A DNA stretch of 64,000 bases. Source: W0P28-013 sp964570565. GTDB lineage: Bacteria > Bacteroidota > Bacteroidia > Bacteroidales > Paludibacteraceae. The stretch spans positions 1-64,000 of the forward strand of contig CAZMYT010000002.1 in NCBI GenBank assembly GCA_964570565.1, written 5' to 3'. Position 1 is the stretch's first letter. The number at the start of each line of letters is the position of its first letter. The notes beneath the pieces are model-generated. The model saw only the letters and a program-made list of their open reading frames with translations. It did no database searches and was not told the DNA's origin. Made by a program: the position numbers and the translations under genes. This document shows positions 33,677-40,809 of the stretch, in pieces.

Positions 33677-34723
33677 ATGAAAAAAATCTTTAGTTTGGTG
33701 GCAGGTGTGTCACTTTTAATTTTTGCTGCTTCATGCGAAAAAGAACAACCAATTACGCCTCCAGTAGATAACAAAACCGATTCTCTTATTTTTGCTACAG
33801 CTACAGCTGGCTATTATGGCACAGAATACAGCGAGGCCTATAACTACTATACACAGTTAGCTACAGCCATGCAAGTAGATAGCACTGGCAGCTATGCCTC
33901 TGCAGGCCAAGTGGTAACATTAGATTTATATTCGGTTGATTCAGTTTTAACAGAAGGTACTTACACATTAAGCTCAGGTACTTATGCTGCTGGTACATTT
34001 GATGTGGAATATACAAAATGGTACGAATTCAATGACAAAGGTGAATATGTTACATTTGGTATTAAAAGCGGTACTGTAAAAGTAGCGAAATCAGGCGAAA
34101 AATATGTATTTACCGTAAACCTTGTCGATTCATTAGATAAAGTACGTACTGGTTATTTTACAGGCGACTTAGTAGTACAAGATCAAACAGAAAGCACTAG
34201 TGATGACTATGCTGGCGAACCTGAAACTCCAACACAAACAACATTAACTATTCCTTCTGACTCTATTGCCGCATCAAACTATGGTGATTACTATGAAGTA
34301 GGCACTGATAATATCAGTTTAGAAATGTGGGATACAAGCGGAGGCTATATTGCACTAGAATTATTTACAGAAAAAGGTGCTACCACTTTACCTGTTGGTA
34401 CATTTAGCTTCGCAACCACCTATGCAGCTAACACATTATTACCAGGTGCTCTCTTCTGGGGTATGTTCCCAACTGGTAGTTTCGCAGCTGTAAATGAAGA
34501 TTATTTCTGGTTAGAAGGAGGTTCGGTAACCATCGCCTTAACTGAAAATGTATATACTATCACAGTAGCTGCCACTTCACATTTTGGAAGTACAATTAAT
34601 GCTACATACACAGGTGCTGTAACACTTGAGACAGTAGAAACAGAAGCAGCTGCAGCTCCTGCAAGAAACTTTGCAAGAAGCGCTAAAAAAGCACCACACA
34701 AACATATTACAACAAGACGCTAA
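33677..34723 (+). CDS. Lipoprotein with two related beta domains, unknown function
   Basis: 348 residues, lipoprotein signal with Cys20 (FAASC). The mature protein seems to be two copies of one domain: about 35-170 and about 192-325. Both share a DSI/L...YYG/Y start, an L-P/T-x-GT-Y/F-S segment (LTEGTYTLSS against LPVGTFSFA), a G-T/S-V-T/K-V strand, and an end with Y-F/T-TG. It is acidic and Thr/Tyr/Gly-rich, with a basic C-terminal tail (KKAPHKHITTRR). I recognise no named family; a surface or periplasmic binding protein is plausible. Own promoter and terminator surroundings make it a single-gene unit. Confidence 0.8.
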   Translation: MKKIFSLVAGVSLLIFAASCEKEQPITPPVDNKTDSLIFATATAGYYGTEYSEAYNYYTQLATAMQVDSTGSYASAGQVVTLDLYSVDSVLTEGTYTLSSGTYAAGTFDVEYTKWYEFNDKGEYVTFGIKSGTVKVAKSGEKYVFTVNLVDSLDKVRTGYFTGDLVVQDQTESTSDDYAGEPETPTQTTLTIPSDSIAASNYGDYYEVGTDNISLEMWDTSGGYIALELFTEKGATTLPVGTFSFATTYAANTLLPGALFWGMFPTGSFAAVNEDYFWLEGGSVTIALTENVYTITVAATSHFGSTINATYTGAVTLETVETEAAAAPARNFARSAKKAPHKHITTRR

Positions 34724-34783
34724 ACTCATTACTTGTTCAAAATAGATGCGGTCTGTGATTCTCACAGATCGCATTTTTTGTAC

Positions 34784-34791
34784 TATCTTTG
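34784..34791 (+). promoter_or_regulatory. -7 promoter element of the ATP-grasp gene
   Basis: TATCTTTG, perfect TAnnTTTG, with only 7 bases between its last base and the ATG at 34799. With the spacing seen at rnpB, the transcript would start at or next to the ATG. Confidence 0.65.
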
Positions 34792-34798
34792 CAATATC

Positions 34799-35977
34799 AT
34801 GAATAATAAATCACTGTACATATTCAATCCACAGCACGATTTGGCATTAGCTAACTACAGTCCCTATTATCATGCGCCAAAATCAGCCATTACCTTTGCG
34901 CAGGATTTAGCGTTATTACCCCTATGGTATTCATCTACACATGCCGATATTGTTGCCGAAACACCCGATTTAAATTGGTTAGACGAACAAAAAAAACACT
35001 TTAATCGATCAGTTTATATACATACTAAAAATACGGCTGAATATAAACACGTACGCACGTGGGGCTGGGACCCTGAAGTTCGATATACATTGTTGCAGTT
35101 AGGCGTATCACCAAGTTGTTTGCCTTCAGATGACGCGTTAAATAAAATCAAGGAGTTGTCACATCGTCAATTAGCCGCAGAGGGTATGTCATATCTTAGA
35201 AATACCATCAAAACGATTGAATGTCCAGAACCTGCAATGCGATTTAATACCCTAGATACTATCATTGAATTCACACAAAAATACCCAGAAATTGTTCTAA
35301 AAGCACCGTATTCTGGAAGTGGTAAAGGGCTATATTGGAATAAAGGCCCATTAACCGAAAGCCTTGCTGGATGGTGCAAACGAACCATCGCTAAACAAGG
35401 TTGCGTGATGGGTGAAGAAGCCTTACAAAAGATACAAGATTTTGCGATGGAATTTCATAGCGACGAACAGGGACACATTTTATTTAGTGGCTATTCACTC
35501 TTTCAAACTGACGACTCAGGTATTTATAAAAGTAATATGCTACTAAGCGACGAAGCTATCGAATGCGAACTTGAGCGTTATATTCCGATAAACACATTGC
35601 AAATCATTCAAAACCATTTAATTGATTTTTTTGAGACTAACATCGCAGGTCACTATCAAGGTTACTTTGGCGTTGATATGTTTATTTACAAACAAGCAGA
35701 TGGAACCTTTGCAATTAATCCGTGCGTAGAAATCAATATGCGTATGACGATGGGAATGGTAGCGCGATTATTTTATGATCACTTTGTAGCAAATGGGAAA
35801 CAAGGTACTTTCACAATAGAACATGGCTTAACCGAAGGAGAATTGTTAACCAAACATCAAATCCTCACGAATCAATATCCACTCATAATAAAAGATGCAA
35901 AAATTGCAGCAGGCTATTTATCACTCTGCCCAATAAACGAAAAGACTTTTTATAGTGCTTCGGTTATTATCAACTAA
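34799..35977 (+). CDS. Uncharacterised ATP-grasp-like protein
   Basis: 392 residues from the ATG at 34799; a longer frame reaches 34733 but that region contains the promoter element. The protein opens with SLYIFNPQHDLALANYSPYY, has the ATP-grasp lysine and glycine loop at IVLKAPYSGSGKGLYW, and near the end the metal-binding motif INPCVEINMRMTMG (E and N). This is the architecture of ATP-dependent carboxylate-amine ligases. I know of no assigned substrate. It is a single gene between two terminators, so context gives no hint. Confidence is high that it is a gene, moderate for the fold. Confidence 0.8.
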   Translation: MNNKSLYIFNPQHDLALANYSPYYHAPKSAITFAQDLALLPLWYSSTHADIVAETPDLNWLDEQKKHFNRSVYIHTKNTAEYKHVRTWGWDPEVRYTLLQLGVSPSCLPSDDALNKIKELSHRQLAAEGMSYLRNTIKTIECPEPAMRFNTLDTIIEFTQKYPEIVLKAPYSGSGKGLYWNKGPLTESLAGWCKRTIAKQGCVMGEEALQKIQDFAMEFHSDEQGHILFSGYSLFQTDDSGIYKSNMLLSDEAIECELERYIPINTLQIIQNHLIDFFETNIAGHYQGYFGVDMFIYKQADGTFAINPCVEINMRMTMGMVARLFYDHFVANGKQGTFTIEHGLTEGELLTKHQILTNQYPLIIKDAKIAAGYLSLCPINEKTFYSASVIIN

Positions 35978-36008
35978 AAAACGCTTTCAGAATCTGAAAG
36001 CGTTTTTT
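35976..36008. terminator. Bidirectional terminator
   Basis: AAAAAACGCTTTCAG and CTGAAAGCGTTTTTT form a 15-bp stem around a 3-base loop. It serves the ATP-grasp gene on plus and the CoA-transferase gene on minus. Confidence 0.85.
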
Positions 36009-36027
36009 ACTATTACAATAGGAGCTA

Positions 36028-37509
36028 TTACAATTTTGCATTGTGCATATCGCCAGTTTCCATAAAGGCTTTATGCATATCAAAACAGGTGTAAATATTC
36101 ATAGGTGTATGCGCCTTTGGAGCGGATTCCAAATAACGACGCAACATATCGCGATACTCAGGGTCCACACAATTATTAATAATTTCGTGTGCACGTTGAA
36201 TAGGTGATTTTCCACGTAAATCAGCCACACCATGTTCAGTAATTAAAACTTTCACTGAGTGTTCACTTTGGTCAAGATGCGATACCATTGGCACAATAGC
36301 ACTAATCTTACCACCTTTGGCTGTTGATGGTGTCGTGAAAATAGAGATATAAGCATTACGGGTAAAATCGCATGATCCACCAACGCCATTCATCATTTTG
36401 TTACCCAACACATGCGTAGAATTAATATTTCCAAAAATATCAGCTTCCAAAGCCGTATTAATGGTAATTAAACCCAAACGACGAGCCACTTCGGGATTAT
36501 TCGAAATTTCTTGTGGACGTAAAACGATGCGTTCTTTGAAAAAATCGAGATCCGCATACACTTGGTCTAATAATGCACCGGAAACTGTAAGCGAACAACC
36601 GCTGGCAAACTTAACATTACCTTCTTTCATCAAGTCAATTACAGCATCTTGAATGACCTCGGTGTACATTTCAAATGGAGGAATATCAGGATTAGCGCCT
36701 AACGATCCAAGTACAGCATTTGCTATATTTCCTACACCCGATTGGATTGGTAAAAAGGAGGCTGGTATACGACCTGCCTTAATTTCGCCAGCTAAGAAAT
36801 TGGCAACATTAGTACCAATTTTGGCTGTTACTTCGTCTACTGGTGAGAATTCCCCCACTTCATTAGGACGATTGGTATGTACAACGGCAATAATTTTTTT
36901 AGGATCAACTTTAACGCATGATTTGCCACAACGATCGCTCGGTTTGTAAACAGGTATAGCTTCACGGTGAGGTGGATCAAGAGGCTCGTAGATATCGTGC
37001 ATGCCACGCAATGCTTTAGGATGTGCGGCATTTAATTCTACAATAATATAATCAGCTAAACGGCAAACTGTAGGCAAAATACCAACGCCAGAAGTAGGAA
37101 CAATTTCGCCATCATCAGTCAAATCGCAAGCCTCTACAATGGCAAATTTAGGTTTTGGCATAAATCCATAACGTAATTCTTGGGCTTCTTGCGACAAATG
37201 CATGTCAAAATAGTGCGCTTCTTGTGCATTTACACGAATACGTAAATCTTTGGACGATTGGTAAGGCGTGCGAAATAAAATAGCATTAGCACGTGCCAAA
37301 GCACCATCCAATGAGTCGCCAGTAGATGCACCAGTATACATCCCAATTTTAAATTCTTTACCTTCGGCATGAGCCGCTTCGGCACGTTTTGCAATCGCTG
37401 TAGGTACTTCTTTAGGACAACCTGCTGGCGTAAATCCGCTAAAACCAACAATGTCGCCATTGTTTACAAAAGCAGCAGCTTCATCTGCCGACATAACTTT
37501 GTAAGTCAT
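36028..37509 (-). CDS. Acetyl-CoA hydrolase/transferase family (succinate:acetate CoA-transferase)
   Basis: 493 residues. Two CoA-transferase halves, with FSGFTPAGCPKEVP at the N-terminus, QSGVGNIANAVLGSLG in the middle, the catalytic-type Glu in FEMYTEVIQD, and the GGSCDF and HGVADLRGKSP motifs of the Cat1/AarC group. It moves CoA between acetate and succinate (or hydrolyses acetyl-CoA). It is the last gene of the pta-ackA operon and so belongs to acetate formation or re-use and succinate balance. The hydrolase label is less likely than a transferase. Confidence 0.9.
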   Translation of the reverse strand: MTYKVMSADEAAAFVNNGDIVGFSGFTPAGCPKEVPTAIAKRAEAAHAEGKEFKIGMYTGASTGDSLDGALARANAILFRTPYQSSKDLRIRVNAQEAHYFDMHLSQEAQELRYGFMPKPKFAIVEACDLTDDGEIVPTSGVGILPTVCRLADYIIVELNAAHPKALRGMHDIYEPLDPPHREAIPVYKPSDRCGKSCVKVDPKKIIAVVHTNRPNEVGEFSPVDEVTAKIGTNVANFLAGEIKAGRIPASFLPIQSGVGNIANAVLGSLGANPDIPPFEMYTEVIQDAVIDLMKEGNVKFASGCSLTVSGALLDQVYADLDFFKERIVLRPQEISNNPEVARRLGLITINTALEADIFGNINSTHVLGNKMMNGVGGSCDFTRNAYISIFTTPSTAKGGKISAIVPMVSHLDQSEHSVKVLITEHGVADLRGKSPIQRAHEIINNCVDPEYRDMLRRYLESAPKAHTPMNIYTCFDMHKAFMETGDMHNAKL

Positions 37510-37564
37510 AATTCTAATTAATTATAAAGTTGTTAATGTGTTTGTTTATTTTACTGATGATCTA

Positions 37565-38761
37565 TTATTTTACAAGTTCCAATGTATCACTGGCAATCAT
37601 AAATTCTTCGTCAGTAGGAATAACTACTACTCGAACTTTTGAATTTGGAGTTGATAATTCCACTTCTTCACCACGTGTTTTAGCATTTAAGGCTGAGTCA
37701 ATTTCCACGCCAAGATAACTTAGACCTTCGCATACATATTGACGCGTACCAGCTTGATTTTCGCCCACACCACCAGTAAATACCAAAACGTCAAGTCCAT
37801 TAAGAGCTGCAGCGTACGAACCAATATATTTTTTGATATGGTAATTATACATATCCATAGCTAATTTAGCACGTGGATTTCCCTCATCAATAGCTTTTTC
37901 TATATCGCGCATATCGCTAGAAACACCAGATATGCCAACTATTCCACTTTTCTTATTCACTAAATCAGAAATGGCTGCGCTATCGAGATGTTCTTTATCC
38001 ATTAAATACGTAATAGCGCCAAGATCCACATCGCCAGAACGCGTTCCCATAATCAATCCTTCCACAGGCGTTAAACCCATAGACGTATCAACAGACTGCC
38101 CATTTTCAATAGCTGTAATAGAGCCTCCATTACCAATGTGAGCTGTAATAATTTTTTCTTGCGTATAATCCAAACCTAAAAAATCGCAAGCTCGTTTCGA
38201 CACATAACGATGGCTTGTTCCATGAAAGCCATAACGACGAATACCATATTTTTTATAACATTCGTATGGAAGAGCATACATATACGCATAAGCTGGCATC
38301 GTTTGATGAAAAGCAGTATCAAACACGCCAATTTGAGGAATATTTGGTAAATTCTTGGTAATGGCTGCCACTCCTTTTAAGTTTGCTGGATTATGCAACG
38401 GAGCCAAATCAGAACATTCTTGAACACGTGCAATCACCTCTGGAGTAATGATAACAGAAGCATTGAAATATTCACCGCCATGTACCAAACGATGACCGAC
38501 AGCATTAATTTCTTTAAGAGATTTAATGCATCCGTATTCGGAGCTCACAAGGGTTTCCAATATGAATTCAATACCGACAGTATGTTCTGGTATATTTTTC
38601 TCAATAACCAATTTATTACCTTCAGTCAAGGTAAATTTCAAAAAAGAATCAGGTAATCCTATTTTTTCAATCGCACCTTGTGCCAAAACTTCTTTAGAAG
38701 CCATATCAAATAATTTATATTTGATAGATGAACTTCCACAATTCAAAACTAGAATTTTCAT
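37565..38761 (-). CDS. ackA: Acetate kinase
   Basis: 398 residues. The acetokinase signatures are present: LNCGSSSIKYKLF near the N-terminus, GHRLVHGG, RYGFHGTSHRYV and GGVGENQ near the end. It makes ATP from acetyl phosphate and ADP. The gene sits 21 bases after pta and 55 bases before the CoA-transferase, all on the same strand, so it closes the substrate-level phosphorylation step of acetate fermentation. Confidence 0.96.
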   Translation of the reverse strand: MKILVLNCGSSSIKYKLFDMASKEVLAQGAIEKIGLPDSFLKFTLTEGNKLVIEKNIPEHTVGIEFILETLVSSEYGCIKSLKEINAVGHRLVHGGEYFNASVIITPEVIARVQECSDLAPLHNPANLKGVAAITKNLPNIPQIGVFDTAFHQTMPAYAYMYALPYECYKKYGIRRYGFHGTSHRYVSKRACDFLGLDYTQEKIITAHIGNGGSITAIENGQSVDTSMGLTPVEGLIMGTRSGDVDLGAITYLMDKEHLDSAAISDLVNKKSGIVGISGVSSDMRDIEKAIDEGNPRAKLAMDMYNYHIKKYIGSYAAALNGLDVLVFTGGVGENQAGTRQYVCEGLSYLGVEIDSALNAKTRGEEVELSTPNSKVRVVVIPTDEEFMIASDTLELVK

Positions 38762-38782
38762 ACGATTGTTATAATGCTGAAT

Positions 38783-39802
38783 TTAATTTACTAAAAGATG
38801 TTTCGCTGCAATGGCTTGGTTAGCTGTAATGGCAATCATTTGTTCAATATCATTAACCGAACAGCCTCTACTCAAATCGTTCACTGGCGCTGCCATACCT
38901 TGTAAAATTGGTCCAATAGCCTCTGCACCGCCAAGACGTTGTACTAATTTATAACTTATATTTCCAACCTCAATGCTTGGGAACACTAATGTATTAGCCG
39001 AACCAGCCACGTTGCTATCTGGTGCCTTGAGAGCGCCTACCGATGGTACGATAGCGGCATCAGCCTGAAGTTCTCCATCGATAGACATATCGGGAGCCAT
39101 TTGCTGAGCCAATTTAGTAGCTGTAGTTACTTTATCCACTAATTCGTGAGAAGCACTGCCTTTAGTAGAAAAACTTAACATAGCAATACGTGGTTCTATG
39201 CCTGCAATAGCGCGCATGGTGTGGCCAGTAGTCACTGCGATTTGAGCTAACTCTTCGGCTGTAGGATTTGGCATTACCGCGACATCGGCCACCATGAGCA
39301 TACCATTTTCACCAAATTGTTTTTCTTTTGAAAATAGCATTAACGCTCCTGAAACGCAGCTAACGCCAGGCAGTGTTTTGACAATTTGTAGTGCAGGACG
39401 CAGCACATTGCCTGTAGTATTTTGAGCACCTGCCAATTCACCATCAGCATCACCTGCTTTAATCATTAAACAGCCTAAATAAAGTGGGTTCTTTGCCAAA
39501 TCAACAGCCTGTTCCATACTCATACCTTTGCTCTTGCGCAGGTCGTATAATAACGTAGCATATTTATCCAATTCCGGATTTTCATCTGGATTAACAATAA
39601 TCGCTTCGTTGATATGAGTAAGATTATTGTCTGTAGCAAGCTGTGTGATAGTGGACGGATTTCCCAATAAAATAAGTTTGGCTACTTTGTCGCGAATAAC
39701 ATTATTCGCAGCGGTCAATGTTCTAAGTTCAGTTCCTTCAGGCAACACAATGCGTTGAAGATGTTTTTGTGCTCGTGCTTTAATGTGTTTTAAAAGTTCC
39801 AT
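38783..39802 (-). CDS. pta: Phosphate acetyltransferase
   Basis: 339 residues, the short form without the N-terminal regulatory DRTGG domain. PTA_PTB fold with LPEGTELRTLTAAN, GELAGAQNTTGNVLRPALQ, FSTKGSASHELVDKV, DGELQADAA and VFPSIEVGNISYKL. It converts acetyl-CoA and phosphate to acetyl phosphate. It is the first gene of the acetate operon; no clear -7 element is visible in the 90 bases upstream. Confidence 0.95.
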   Translation of the reverse strand: MELLKHIKARAQKHLQRIVLPEGTELRTLTAANNVIRDKVAKLILLGNPSTITQLATDNNLTHINEAIIVNPDENPELDKYATLLYDLRKSKGMSMEQAVDLAKNPLYLGCLMIKAGDADGELAGAQNTTGNVLRPALQIVKTLPGVSCVSGALMLFSKEKQFGENGMLMVADVAVMPNPTAEELAQIAVTTGHTMRAIAGIEPRIAMLSFSTKGSASHELVDKVTTATKLAQQMAPDMSIDGELQADAAIVPSVGALKAPDSNVAGSANTLVFPSIEVGNISYKLVQRLGGAEAIGPILQGMAAPVNDLSRGCSVNDIEQMIAITANQAIAAKHLLVN

Positions 39803-39846
39803 GAATATGTAGGCGTTTTTGCAATTATAAATCTTAAGTAAATAAA

Positions 39847-39872
39847 ACTGCCCCGCTTAGTTGCGAGGCAGT
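39847..39872 (-). terminator. Terminator of the tonB gene
   Basis: ACTGCCCCGC and GCGAGGCAGT pair, with one mismatch, around TTAGTT; on the minus strand the stem is followed by TTTTATTT. It lies 23 bases after the TonB stop codon. Confidence 0.7.
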
Positions 39873-39894
39873 ATTTTATATGGTTATGAGTAAA

Positions 39895-40584
39895 TTAGGT
39901 TTGTAATTTAAACACAACTGGAACTGTAAATTTACAGTTAACCTTTTTCCCTCGTTGTTCGCCAGGTGTCCAGTTAGGCATCGATTTGATAACACGTATA
40001 GCTTCTTTATCCAAGTTAGGATCGGCAGAACGAACTACCTCTATATCATCAATAGTTCCATCCCTACGAACTGTAAACTGTACAATGACACGTCCTTGAA
40101 TACCATTTTCTTGTGCAATGATAGGATATTTGACATTACTATTCAAATATTTCATCAATTCAACAGTACCACCAGGAAATTCAGGCATTTTTTCTACCAC
40201 CCGGAAAACTGTCACTAAATCAGGGTCTTCTTCTATTGGAGCTATAGGAACTTTTACAATATCTTGTACTTTGTTCTGATTATCCTCTGAAACGATTTCT
40301 ACTTCAGCAGTTTCGACATCGTTATCCACAATATTCAATTCTTCAATCACATCTGGAGCTGGAGGCGGTGGTGGCGGAAGCGTTTCTTCTTGAATCGTAT
40401 TTTCTACCATTTCCTCCTCAAACATGGCATCCATGTTGTTTTGAACTTCATACACTGTAATTTCTTGTTCAGTCCATTCAAAAGCCGCATAGAATACTCC
40501 TAATGCAAGGATTAATCCCATTAAAACAAAAGTAGTTCTTTTGTTTTCCAAATTGGCTTTTGGCGATTTTTTAACATCCATCAT
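39895..40584 (-). CDS. TonB-family energy transducer
   Basis: 229 residues from the ATG at 40584 (a second ATG follows at once). A longer frame reaches 40668 but contains the -7 element at 40625-40632, so the shorter start is right. One membrane helix (about 21-38), a proline run (ETLPPPPPPAPD) and a C-terminal TonB domain (about 145-229) with YPIIAQENGIQGRVIVQF and KVNCKFTVPVVF. It passes proton-motive energy to outer-membrane receptors. ExbB and ExbD are not adjacent. It is one of probably several TonB proteins. Confidence 0.88.
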   Translation of the reverse strand: MMDVKKSPKANLENKRTTFVLMGLILALGVFYAAFEWTEQEITVYEVQNNMDAMFEEEMVENTIQEETLPPPPPPAPDVIEELNIVDNDVETAEVEIVSEDNQNKVQDIVKVPIAPIEEDPDLVTVFRVVEKMPEFPGGTVELMKYLNSNVKYPIIAQENGIQGRVIVQFTVRRDGTIDDIEVVRSADPNLDKEAIRVIKSMPNWTPGEQRGKKVNCKFTVPVVFKLQT

Positions 40585-40624
40585 ATCTTTCTCTATTAAA
40601 ATTCTATACACGCGAATTGCATGG

Positions 40625-40632
40625 CAAATGTA
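40625..40632 (-). promoter_or_regulatory. -7 promoter element of the tonB gene
   Basis: The minus strand reads TACATTTG, matching TAnnTTTG, 40 bases upstream of the ATG at 40584. Confidence 0.5.
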
Positions 40633-40790
40633 CAATAAAAATTTTAGATAATATGCTCTATCACTCATTTTTTTAAGAAATTTATTTTTTTTACTTCTTT
40701 TCTGATATGATAACGTTCATTTAACTCCATTTTTATCACTTTTAAGAAGAAAAAGAGTTCGGGGATAATACACAACTAGCAACAAATTTG

Positions 40791-40798
40791 TATCTTTG
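40791..40798 (+). promoter_or_regulatory. -7 promoter element of uvrA
   Basis: TATCTTTG, perfect TAnnTTTG, ending 11 bases before the ATG at 40810. The leader can be only a few bases long. Confidence 0.65.
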
Positions 40799-40809
40799 CG
40801 GTTCTCCAA

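Noticed and set aside
40585..40668. 28-residue N-terminal extension of the TonB protein
   Set aside because: The -7 promoter element lies inside it; the ATG at 40584 is the better start.
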